From positions 501,619 to 565,618 of the forward strand of contig NZ_JAMOKG010000002.1 of assembly GCF_023656565.1 (NCBI RefSeq): DNA of 64,000 nucleotides, written 5' to 3'. Below are positions 34,727-42,493 of this stretch, piece after piece; the stretch's first letter is position 1, and each line of letters opens with the position of its first letter. The position numbers and the translations under genes were made by a program. Under the pieces are notes generated by a model that saw only the letters and a program-made list of their open reading frames with translations, made no database searches and had not been told where the DNA came from. This DNA is from Flavobacterium tyrosinilyticum. GTDB lineage: Bacteria; Bacteroidota; Bacteroidia; Flavobacteriales; Flavobacteriaceae.

Positions 34727-37700
34727 TTATTTAATAATCAGATAGCTGATTAATTCTAAATTTTCTTCCTGATTAATAACCGAACTCAACAAGCTAGTTC
34801 CTCCAGCAGTAGCCAATGAATCCAGTCCTACTTCTTCCTGTACACCAATGACTTCGTGAATAGCGGTTTTTAGCAAATTAGCGTAGACTTCCATTTTTTT
34901 ATTTGCTTTGGTTTCTTTGTCAAATTCGGCAATTAATTCTGGAATGATTCTATCATTACCCATTGCTAATTTTCTGAAATAGTCTAAAGCCGTTTTTGTT
35001 TGCGAAGCTTTGACGATTTCGGTTCCATCTATACTAATATAAACCAAAAAGAAAGGATATAAGATGTTGTTTTTAAGTTTAGAAGCAAAGTCTTCACTGT
35101 TTCCTTTTAAACAAAAAATAACACCTTCTTTTACATGTTCAAGATTTGATTTTACGATGGAGTAGGAAGCTTTGGGTATGTGCTTCAATTCTTCTAATTC
35201 GGAATCAGTACTTTGTTCCAAATTAATTTTAAAATCATTAAAAGTCAAATCAGTGATTGATATATTACCATGCACATCTTCAAGGTCAATCACTTGGTCT
35301 TGCAGTTGTTTTAGTTGTCGTTTGCGATATTCTAAATCCTGCATACGACTGTCTTGAGAAATAATATTATCCTCTCCAGTAGCCGAGACATCAAGCATCA
35401 CCATTCTTCCCTGAACACGAGCCACCAAATCAATAAAGCTATCCAGCTCCATTGAAGGAAAGAAATTTACCAGTTGAATGCTTTCATTTTTAGAACCAAT
35501 ACGGTCAATACGTCCAAAACGTTGAATGATACGAACGGGATTCCAGTGAATATCATAATTAACTAAATAATCACAATCCTGAAGGTTTTGACCCTCAGAA
35601 ATACAATCGGTACAAAACATAATATCAATTTCATTTTTCTCGTCTGGATATATTTCATCCCTCTTTTTAGAAAGTGGAGAGAAGTTGGTCAAAATGGTGT
35701 TCAAATCTGTTTTGCACTTCGGCATATTGGTTTTATTAGTTCCTGAACCCGTAACCAATGCAGAATTTAACTTATGCTTATTTTTCAACCAATCATGTAA
35801 TTCATCATACAAATAGTTGGCAGTATCGGCAAAAGCTGTAAATACAATTACTTTTTTATTATCGGGGTTTATCGGATTGTTTAGCTTGTCTTCAATTCTA
35901 TTTTTAAGCTCTAATAGTTTTGCATCACGTTCTACATCAATCAATTTGATATTTCCTAATAATTTAACTAAAATTGATTTGTCCAATTTTAGGTCTTGCT
36001 TCCATTGGATGTTATCTAAATCCTGAATCAATACTTTCGTTTTTCCACCGACCAATAAATCTTCTAACTCAGTATCATCAATTTCAATATCATTAATACC
36101 TAAATCCAAATCATAAGCTCCTGATTTATGATTTTCTATTAACCTTAGATTTTCATCAATGATGGCAATTAATTTTTCAACAGTCAATTTAAAAGAATGG
36201 ATAGAGCTCTCTAAACGTTTTAGAAGGTTAACACGCATTAAATAAATTAAACTCTGCTCACGGTCAACTTGTTTGAAAACACCACCAGTGCCCGTTTCTA
36301 TATCATATTTCGCTTCATATTCGTCTCTTTTATCTGCTCTTACATAAGCTAAAGGAGTATAGGATGCTAAAGTCAATGTACTGATTTCATCATAAATTTG
36401 TCCGATATTGCTGAACTGACCTTTGGTGTCAATCTCTGGAGTAATGGTTAAGGGTGTGAGTCTATTTGGGAAATTACCAATATCAGCCATATCATAGTAT
36501 TTCTCAATATGTTTACGAGACCTCGCAATAGTCAACATATCTAAAATTCTAAAATAAGAACCGTCTAAACTTTCCATTAATGCATTAACATCTAAATTGT
36601 TTGGGTCTCCGTTTTTGTACCAATTGGTGAATTTTCTTTGGGCATCACGCATTACTTGAGTGATACTATCTATGCCATATTGTGAAAAAGCTCTATCATT
36701 TCCTTCAGTAATAAATGAAACTTGATTTTTTAAATCGTTCATTTTATTATTTACAGGAGTAGCCGATAGCATTAATACTTTTGTCTTGATGTTTGCTTTT
36801 ATAACATCATTCATTAATTTTTTGTATCGAGTCATTCCCTCTCTCTTATTGGGATTGTTCCTGAAATTATGAGATTCATCAATAACAACTAAATCATAAT
36901 TCCCCCAATGAATCATTTCCAAATCAATATCACCTGATTTTCCTCTTTCTCGGGTTAAATCTGTATGGTTTAAAACATCAAAATTTAAACGGTCTTCAGC
37001 AAGGATATTTCTTCTATCACTTAATTGAGTATAAATTTTCCAGTTCTCTCTTAATTTTTTTGGTGCTAAAACCAAGACTCTTTTGTCGTTTCTTAAAAGA
37101 TAATATGACATTACTGCTAAAGCTTCAAATGTTTTTCCTAATCCAACTGAATCAGCAATTATACAACCTCCATAAGTTTCTAATTTTTCAATAGCACCAA
37201 TTACGGCATCTTTTTGAAAATTATAAAGCATACTCCAGATTTTAGTGTTTTTAAAACCTGTTCTCTCTAGTTTTTCGTCTGCTCTTTCATTTATTGTTGA
37301 ATACTGAAATATTTCTTTGATACTATATTTGTAAATAGCTTCTGGAGATATATTGGAAGTTCCTTTTTCTAGTAAGGCTTTTACATTATCGTTTAAAACT
37401 GTCTTGCTAGAGTCCCAAGCATTTTTGAATAACGGTAAAAATGCGTTTGTAGGTTCATTGATATTAACTATACATAATGGTATTTCAGAGTTTAAAACTC
37501 CTAAACAAACAGAATCTAAGTCCAATGGTGTTAATGAAAAAGAGTTTATTGTTCCTTCAGTTTCTATAATTAGAATGTTCTGGTTAGCAACGATACCTTT
37601 TCTAATTTGAATTTTGTTATCAATCAGTCCAATTACTTGGTTTATTCTGTACTTTCTGTCCAGTAAAAGATTTAATTTATTCTCAGCTTCATTTTGAATA

Positions 37701-37897
37701 AATCGAAAATCATCCTCAGTACCAAAATTATTATTTAATAATATCTGTACTTGTTTAGATTGTGAAAATATAGCCAACAATTCAAATAAAGCAAATGCTG
37801 TAAAATGGTTGCAACTTATGTAAATATTAGAATCTGGATTGATTAAGGTCTGAAGTTCCTCAAGTAACAATCTACTTTTGTTGTCTATAATATTCAT
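34727..37897 (-). CDS. SNF2-type helicase with phospholipase D-like N-terminal region (1056 aa)
   Basis: Start placed at the ATG at 37897; an in-frame TTG lies 6 bases upstream. The first ~200 residues resemble the PLD-like region of bacterial SNF2 helicases, but no HxK motif is seen. The helicase has Walker A DSVGLGKT (about 249-256), the DESHNF box (VVIDESHNFRNN), the LSATPVNN motif, and CISEGQNLQDCDYLVNYD with IQRFGRIDRIGS in the second lobe. It probably remodels or translocates on DNA for the restriction system. It is the first gene of the nine-gene run. Confidence 0.85.
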   Translation of the reverse strand: MNIIDNKSRLLLEELQTLINPDSNIYISCNHFTAFALFELLAIFSQSKQVQILLNNNFGTEDDFRFIQNEAENKLNLLLDRKYRINQVIGLIDNKIQIRKGIVANQNILIIETEGTINSFSLTPLDLDSVCLGVLNSEIPLCIVNINEPTNAFLPLFKNAWDSSKTVLNDNVKALLEKGTSNISPEAIYKYSIKEIFQYSTINERADEKLERTGFKNTKIWSMLYNFQKDAVIGAIEKLETYGGCIIADSVGLGKTFEALAVMSYYLLRNDKRVLVLAPKKLRENWKIYTQLSDRRNILAEDRLNFDVLNHTDLTRERGKSGDIDLEMIHWGNYDLVVIDESHNFRNNPNKREGMTRYKKLMNDVIKANIKTKVLMLSATPVNNKMNDLKNQVSFITEGNDRAFSQYGIDSITQVMRDAQRKFTNWYKNGDPNNLDVNALMESLDGSYFRILDMLTIARSRKHIEKYYDMADIGNFPNRLTPLTITPEIDTKGQFSNIGQIYDEISTLTLASYTPLAYVRADKRDEYEAKYDIETGTGGVFKQVDREQSLIYLMRVNLLKRLESSIHSFKLTVEKLIAIIDENLRLIENHKSGAYDLDLGINDIEIDDTELEDLLVGGKTKVLIQDLDNIQWKQDLKLDKSILVKLLGNIKLIDVERDAKLLELKNRIEDKLNNPINPDNKKVIVFTAFADTANYLYDELHDWLKNKHKLNSALVTGSGTNKTNMPKCKTDLNTILTNFSPLSKKRDEIYPDEKNEIDIMFCTDCISEGQNLQDCDYLVNYDIHWNPVRIIQRFGRIDRIGSKNESIQLVNFFPSMELDSFIDLVARVQGRMVMLDVSATGEDNIISQDSRMQDLEYRKRQLKQLQDQVIDLEDVHGNISITDLTFNDFKINLEQSTDSELEELKHIPKASYSIVKSNLEHVKEGVIFCLKGNSEDFASKLKNNILYPFFLVYISIDGTEIVKASQTKTALDYFRKLAMGNDRIIPELIAEFDKETKANKKMEVYANLLKTAIHEVIGVQEEVGLDSLATAGGTSLLSSVINQEENLELISYLIIK

Positions 37898-38059
37898 TAT
37901 CAAGGATTAAATGGAGAATAACTATTTTAATGTAAGCATATAAATGTAGTGTGTTTTGTATGTTTTTTTGATTTTTTTTCTCTCTTTTTTGGAATTAAAC
38001 TCTTAAATTATTAAAATTCAGTGTTTTAATTAAATAGATATTCATTAAAATTTTTACAA

Positions 38060-38338
38060 ATGGAAAACGCAATCATGTTACATAATTTGACTCCCAGCGA
38101 TTTGGAGGAATTAATTAAAAAAGTTGTATATGAACAATTAGAAGCTTTTAGAGGAAATGCGTCAACAGAAAATCCAGACGAGTTATTAACTAGAGAAGAT
38201 GCGTGCTTATTGCTAAAAATTAGTTTAACTAGTCTTTGGAATTGGACGAAAAAAGGAAAATTAAAAGCTTATGGAATTGGTAATCGTGTCTATTATAAAC
38301 GTGGAGAACTTATAGAAAGTTTGATTAGGATTAACTAA
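38060..38338 (+). CDS. Helix-turn-helix protein, excisionase/MerR-like (92 aa)
   Basis: The C-terminal half is a winged HTH of the excisionase (HTH_17) type: ELLTREDACLLLKISLTSLW, then NWTKKGKLKAYGIGNRVYYKRGELIE. The N-terminal 40 residues form a helical extension, as in many Bacteroidota mobile elements. It may act as a recombination directionality factor or a regulator of the right-end genes. It is divergent from the helicase and precedes a long non-coding region. Confidence 0.8.
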   Translation: MENAIMLHNLTPSDLEELIKKVVYEQLEAFRGNASTENPDELLTREDACLLLKISLTSLWNWTKKGKLKAYGIGNRVYYKRGELIESLIRIN

Positions 38339-38429
38339 TCAAAGGAGTGATTTTGAATGTTGAATAATTTTATTTTCAAAATTTGTTGAGCGTTTGAAGG
38401 CATTATCATTTTAATCCAGTAACAATGGA

Positions 38430-38579
38430 ATGAAATGTGCTCTGACAGGGCTGAAAACAAGGATTGGGAATATGTTGTTAGGGAGTGATTACTGGAGCGT
38501 ATTGGGGAATAAGGGAGGTGTATTTGCGCTATTAATAACCAAAAAGGTACCGTGGGCTGGGTCTATTTCTTCAAGTTGA
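38430..38579 (+). CDS. Possible small ORF (49 aa) in the right-end non-coding region
   Basis: ATG at 38430 to TGA at 38577-38579, beginning MKCALTGLKTRIGNML. It is GC-richer than neighbouring genes. It has no recognised family and no obvious ribosome-binding site, and its stop overlaps the first direct repeat. The same stretch could instead be a structured RNA. Listed so it can be tested; not confident. Confidence 0.25.
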   Translation: MKCALTGLKTRIGNMLLGSDYWSVLGNKGGVFALLITKKVPWAGSISSS

Positions 38580-38659
38580 GATTGGATGCGGTAATCGTTC
38601 GGCTTCTGCTTTACAAGTTGAGATATGGATTTTCGTTATACTTATTTTTGAGTTGAGAT
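38572..38659. repeat. Three direct repeats (CAAGTTGAGAT type)
   Basis: CAAGTTGAGAT at 38572-38582 and 38614-38624, and TGAGTTGAGAT at 38649-38659. Spacing start to start is 42 and 35 bases. Iteron-like spacing is suggestive but the set is small. Confidence 0.5.
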
Positions 38660-38827
38660 AAGTTATGTTTAAGAATTAAAAGCACTAAAAATTTATATTA
38701 AGACTAGTTGGAATGGTTTACATAACCTTTATCCTTATGTGTTAGTGATGTATCGGAGTATAAACGAAGATACTCACTAGAACACATACTAATTTAATAT
38801 ATTCACACTCACCTCACGGAGTGTTAT

Positions 38828-38886
38828 ATTACTATTATAGTATATGGTATAGTAATTACACCCATAAAAGGTATAAAAAATATACC
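38828..38886. repeat. Two adjacent hairpins
   Basis: ATTACTAT (38828-38835) pairs with ATAGTAAT (38849-38856). GGTATA (38870-38875) pairs with TATACC (38881-38886) across an A5 loop. GGTATA-type half-sites recur nearby (38846 and reversed near 38934). Confidence 0.55.
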
Positions 38887-39121
38887 ATTAACTCAATATT
38901 GAATAAATTAGAGTAAAGAAATTATACCAACGCTGGGGAAGAAAATTAAATTTCAACGGAGATAAGGATGTGTCTGTTAGGTTCAATGAAATATTTAAAA
39001 AATAATACGATTGATTTGAAATAGGATTGACTTTTTTTTTACTTTGATTATACTTGTTTAATATTATTGTAGATTTAAGATGTTAATTGGTAACATGTAT
39101 ATTAATCTAACGATTGATTAT

Positions 39122-39177
39122 TTTGGTTGCTGATGGGGTCATGTCCATCAGCTTTCCTCACCAAACACAAGAGGAAA
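39122..39177 (+). promoter_or_regulatory. Leader hairpins before the replication-initiator-like gene
   Basis: GCTGATGG (39129-39136) pairs with CCATCAGC (39145-39152), and TTTCCTC (39153-39159) pairs with GAGGAAA (39171-39177). The outer TTTGGT near 39122 can also pair with ACCAAA (39160-39165). That pairing would enclose the first stem and trap the left arm of the second. Mutually exclusive structures upstream of a start codon suggest RNA-level control. Confidence 0.4.
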
Positions 39178-39204
39178 AAATAACAATGAGGAAATAAAAT
39201 TAAA

Positions 39205-39981
39205 ATGACAAACAAAACAGTTATTCGTAAAGAAAACCTAAGCGGGCAATTTACAACAATTCACAATTCAATTTTGTTAGACAAAAGACTAACACCAATA
39301 GCTTTTAGACTATTGACAATGATACTATCTGATTCAGATACCAAATTCAACTTATCCCAAACTCTTTATGTGAATCGGCTAGGTATAACAAAACAGACTT
39401 TTTTTGATGCTTTAGGTAATCTTGAAGAATGTGGCTACTTGAGAAAAGTTGATATTAATAGAGACAAACCAACGAAGAAAATTGTTTATCACTATACTGT
39501 TTCAGAGTTTGGGAATCTTAATCCAAAAGAACCAGAACCAGAACTATCAGTTTTGGAAAATGCAGTCGTACAAGAGTCTGCAGAAATTAAAGAAACTCTT
39601 CTACCTGAAGAGGAAATTGCGACAGATGTGAATGAATATTTATTATCAATTGTAAATTTATTAGAAAATGCTGAAGTTGCTGATTTCATATTGAATATGA
39701 TTGAAAAAGAATCAACATTAGGAGAAATTAAAAAATGGGTCAAAAAATATTTGACTGATAAGTATAATCAAGAATTAAATTCTATCAGCGATAACAAAGA
39801 GCATCCAAAGGCGTTTAATGACTTTAAAATCTGGCTCAAATCAGAGATTTTTGAAAAATATAATCTTGAGGTTAATGCTTCAAATAAATGGTTTAGATTA
39901 AAAAATATCAAATATGCTAAGCCTTATGAAACGGATTATGAAACAAAGATGGGAGACTATTATGAGAGCGCTAAAGACTAA
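39205..39981 (+). CDS. Helix-turn-helix protein, replication-initiator/DnaD-like (258 aa)
   Basis: The N-terminal 100 residues (FTTIHNSILLDKRLTPIAFRLL, then LYVNRLGITKQTFFDALGNLEECGYLRK) form a winged helix like those of phage and plasmid replication proteins. The acidic C-terminal region lacks catalytic motifs. The adjacent repeats and hairpins upstream support a role in replication or copy control of the excised element (inference). It is separated from the integrase by a perfect inverted repeat. Confidence 0.65.
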   Translation: MTNKTVIRKENLSGQFTTIHNSILLDKRLTPIAFRLLTMILSDSDTKFNLSQTLYVNRLGITKQTFFDALGNLEECGYLRKVDINRDKPTKKIVYHYTVSEFGNLNPKEPEPELSVLENAVVQESAEIKETLLPEEEIATDVNEYLLSIVNLLENAEVADFILNMIEKESTLGEIKKWVKKYLTDKYNQELNSISDNKEHPKAFNDFKIWLKSEIFEKYNLEVNASNKWFRLKNIKYAKPYETDYETKMGDYYESAKD

Positions 39982-39990
39982 AAACATGGA

Positions 39991-40017
39991 TTAATTTTAA
40001 TTCAAAGTTAAAATTAA
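39991..40017. repeat. Perfect inverted repeat before the integrase gene
   Basis: TTAATTTTAA (39991-40000) and TTAAAATTAA (40008-40017) are exact complements with a 7-base loop, followed by AAGTTTTT. It could terminate the upstream gene or be an operator for the integrase. Confidence 0.5.
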
Positions 40018-40085
40018 AAGTTTTTAATATGCTACCTTAATTAGTCTTATTAACTAATTTATTATGTTTGTTAAAAAATACACTT

Positions 40086-41843
40086 ATGCTTGCTATTTAT
40101 TGTCGTACATCTAAAAACAAAGAAGAAGGAACAGATTATTCAATCGAGACTCAACAACAAGGAGGCATAAAATTGGCTAGTCAATTGGGTGTTGACTATA
40201 AATTTTATATTGACGAAGGCATGAGCGGAACATTGGCTATTGAAGATAGACCATCACTAGCAGATATGATGTCTGATTTAAAAAAAGGAATTATATCTAA
40301 TATTTATTGTATAGACCAATCTAGAATTGAACGTAATTCTGCAGTCTGGAATATTTTTTCTGCTGAGTGTACTATTCACGAATGTAAATTTTATCCAAAC
40401 GGAATTGAATTTGATTTCAGTAATGACGAGAGTGTTTTAGGAAGTAACTTAATCTCATTAGTTAACTCTTATTATGCTAAAATCACATCCAGAAAAGTAA
40501 AACTAGCTAATTACAACAAAACTTTAAAAGGAAAAACTCATGGTATGAAACCTTACGGTTACAAACGTGATGAAGATAATAATTTTGAAATATTTGAAGA
40601 AGAAGCTCAATATGTTCGTAAAATGTTCAAATTATCGCTTCAAGGAATTGGTAGTTATACTATTGCCAATATTTTAAACGCTGAAGGTGCCCCTACAAAA
40701 TTTAACAAATTTAAAGGAAAAATAAAACGAAAAAATGAATTTACCAAGAACATCATCGAATTTGAAAAAAGCGATGTAAAATGGAGAGGAAATGTAATTC
40801 ATGACATGCTAAAAAATCCTATCTATAAAGGTATACGAATTTGGAACAAGGATGATATCGAAAAAAGAATTGAGGTTAAAATTGATGTTCAAATAATTGA
40901 GGATGATTTATGGAATAAGGTAAACGATAATCTTCCTAAAAATATTAAAAATGTCGGTAAAAAAGCTGAGTATCATTATTTATTAAATGGAATAATTACA
41001 TGTGGACATTGTGGTAACGAAGTTCTAGGCAAAAAAAGACCTAAAGGGAATGATAACTCATATAAATGCAAAGGTAAAAGACCACCTCATAAAAATTGTA
41101 ACGATAGTCGAGCAATTTCACTTCCTAAGCTTGAAAACTTTATTATTCATCATCTATTCAAAACAAAAAACTTAAAAGATTTACTAATTGAAGCTCCAAA
41201 AAGTAACTTATCAATTCCACTTAGAGAAAAATTAGAACAAAAAAAGAGTGAATTAATTGGACTTAATAAACAAATTGACCGTCTTGCAAAATTGCTGATA
41301 GACCCTGAATTAGAAGATGATGAAACTTTTATTAACGACTATAAATTATCGAAAGCAAAAAGAATAAGAATAAATTCTGAAATCGAAGAATTACAGGCGA
41401 AAGTTTTAGAAGTTGAAAACGAGACTAGAAATTCGAGAACTAAAACTTTAATAGAAACGTATACTGATGATATTCAATTTGATGAAATTAAACGATTAGT
41501 TCATTCTTTAATTGAAACTATCATAATTAGACATAAAAAAGAAGAAAAATCAGGTTGTTATTTTGTAGTCATCAAGTATAAAAATTACTCCGAAGAATCT
41601 TTATTTATGACAAATTATAAAGCCTTAGATTGGATATGGCATTCCTACTATCGAGAAAAAGCATTAAGTGAAGAGCAACTTGCTGAAGATATTGAGGACT
41701 TAAGAGCTATTTATGAATTTAAAGGAATTCCTTTTGACGAAGAAGTAGATTTAATTGATTATGAGGGAGCAAATGTCATGACTTCTATGCTTGGAGATGA
41801 TGGCGTACAACTGAATCCAAGTGAATTAATTTTATTTGATTAA
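40086..41843 (+). CDS. Large serine recombinase (integrase, 585 aa)
   Basis: The ATG at 40086 is preferred; an in-frame TTG at 40068 would add six residues. The resolvase-type catalytic domain starts MLAIYCRTS with nucleophile S9 and continues with the QQGG/DEGMSGT/DRPSLADMM blocks. A recombinase domain follows (LKGKTHGMKPYGYKRD; NPIYKGIRIW), then a zinc ribbon with four cysteines (CGHC and, later, CKGKRPPHKNC) and a coiled coil near 370-450. The stop lies 23 bases from the right boundary, as usual for an integrase beside its attachment site. It should catalyse insertion into the TIGR02757 gene. Confidence 0.93.
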   Translation: MLAIYCRTSKNKEEGTDYSIETQQQGGIKLASQLGVDYKFYIDEGMSGTLAIEDRPSLADMMSDLKKGIISNIYCIDQSRIERNSAVWNIFSAECTIHECKFYPNGIEFDFSNDESVLGSNLISLVNSYYAKITSRKVKLANYNKTLKGKTHGMKPYGYKRDEDNNFEIFEEEAQYVRKMFKLSLQGIGSYTIANILNAEGAPTKFNKFKGKIKRKNEFTKNIIEFEKSDVKWRGNVIHDMLKNPIYKGIRIWNKDDIEKRIEVKIDVQIIEDDLWNKVNDNLPKNIKNVGKKAEYHYLLNGIITCGHCGNEVLGKKRPKGNDNSYKCKGKRPPHKNCNDSRAISLPKLENFIIHHLFKTKNLKDLLIEAPKSNLSIPLREKLEQKKSELIGLNKQIDRLAKLLIDPELEDDETFINDYKLSKAKRIRINSEIEELQAKVLEVENETRNSRTKTLIETYTDDIQFDEIKRLVHSLIETIIIRHKKEEKSGCYFVVIKYKNYSEESLFMTNYKALDWIWHSYYREKALSEEQLAEDIEDLRAIYEFKGIPFDEEVDLIDYEGANVMTSMLGDDGVQLNPSELILFD

Positions 41844-41864
41844 TACCATTCTAATTACCCGCAT

Positions 41865-42374
41865 TTACATATTAATTCTTTTTGCTGCCGAATTGTTTAA
41901 TGGATCTGAAATATGTTTTTGAGTTCGCGCCAAATGATCGGTTTCAAAGAATATCTTTTTGAATTCGCTGATGCTTTTCTGCAAACTGTCTTTTTCTTGA
42001 TTTTTAGCAAAAACATTTTCCAGTCCATTATGGTTTTGATAAATGTTTTTTAAGCCTTTTATGAAGCCGGCAAAATCATGTCCGTTGAAAGTTCTATGCA
42101 CAAAAGTTTCTAGTCTTGCCAAGTCTTCGTCAGAATGTGACATAACGAAATCGTAAGGCGTGTTGCCCATTAATTCCATCATTTTATGCGAATTCTTGAT
42201 AATCATTTTACGGTTTCCCCAAGCAATAGAAGCGCTAAGAAAACCCGCAATTTCGATATCTTCTTTTTGAGTAAAGAGATGCGGAATCTGTACAGGATCA
42301 CTCTCTATAAAATCCTGATTGTTATATTGAATGACTTTTTCGTCTAGAAATTCTTTAAGTTCTTTTTGGTTCAT
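41865..42374 (-). pseudogene. TIGR02757/DUF2400 family gene, N-terminal fragment cut off by the element
   Basis: 169 codons from the native ATG at 42374, with the family blocks FLSASIAWGNRKM, NTPYDFVMSH and FVHRTFNGHDF, ending SAAKRINM and a stop created at the junction. It lacks the LDVHSGNVARKLG region. It keeps its own promoter, so a truncated protein may still be made, but the likely active-site segment is gone. The 3' part is at 12983-13243. Confidence 0.93.
41866..41870. other. Right attachment boundary (5-bp core TACAT)
   Basis: Left of the core (CTAATTACCCGCATT) is element DNA, and right of it (ATTAATTCTT) is host gene. On the minus strand the insertion places TAA straight after the ATG codon at the core, ending the N-terminal fragment. 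Confidence 0.88.
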
Positions 42375-42399
42375 TTTAAATGAAATATTCTTTTGTGTT

Positions 42400-42490
42400 C
42401 GAGTGCCCTAGCCCTGATGGGAGGGAAAATCCTTTTATGCCGGGGTTCGGCATAAAAGATTGGAAGGACAGCAGGAAATAGCTCCTAATT
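42400..42490. repeat. Conserved-looking structured intergenic repeat
   Basis: The perfect hairpin CTTTTATGCC (42432-42441) / GGCATAAAAG (42449-42458), loop GGGGTTC, sits inside the context GCCCTAGCCCTGATGG ... GACAGCAGGAAATAGCTCC. I recall very similar units scattered in Flavobacterium genomes (memory, unchecked). It separates the interrupted gene from the ABC ATPase gene. Confidence 0.65.
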
Positions 42491-42493
42491 AAC

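Larger units (their letters stand above)
38341..39204. other. Non-coding 0.86-kb region with direct repeats and hairpins
   Basis: No convincing protein gene beyond a doubtful 49-codon ORF (38430-38579). It contains three AAGTTGAGAT-type direct repeats (38572, 38614 and 38649) and the hairpins 38828-38856 and 38870-38886. Leader hairpins lie at 39129-39177. The part around 38440-38600 is clearly richer in G than its surroundings. It could be an origin of replication or transfer, a structured RNA, or both. Confidence 0.55.
13239..41870. mobile_element. Integrated serine-recombinase element (~28.6 kb) with defence cargo and a rescue copy of its target
   Basis: The boundaries are set by the split host gene and the shared TACAT core. 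The right end carries a large serine integrase (40086-41843), and the left end carries an intact copy of the interrupted gene (14000-14770). Between them are nuclease and restriction-type genes, a small serine recombinase, an XRE repressor, an excisionase-like HTH protein and a replication-initiator-like protein. No relaxase, coupling protein, type IV secretion, capsid or transposase gene is seen. It is therefore an integrative island that is non-conjugative on its own, possibly mobilised by helpers. Confidence 0.9.

Noticed and set aside
34727..37897. DISARM or BREX system suggested by the SNF2/PLD-like helicase and methyltransferase
   Set aside because: No DUF1998 gene, drmA/drmB pair, PglZ phosphatase or BrxC-like ATPase is present. 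The Mod/Res pair with a PD-ExK nuclease fits a type III-like arrangement better.
22776..37897. Type I restriction system
   Set aside because: There is no specificity subunit (HsdS) and the methyltransferase has the beta-class motif order of type III Mod, not HsdM.
38430..38579. 49-codon ORF as a firm gene
   Set aside because: No ribosome-binding site or family support and the stop lies in a repeat; kept only as a low-confidence entry.
13239..41870. Integrative conjugative element or prophage
   Set aside because: No relaxase, coupling ATPase, type IV secretion, portal, terminase or capsid genes can be seen.
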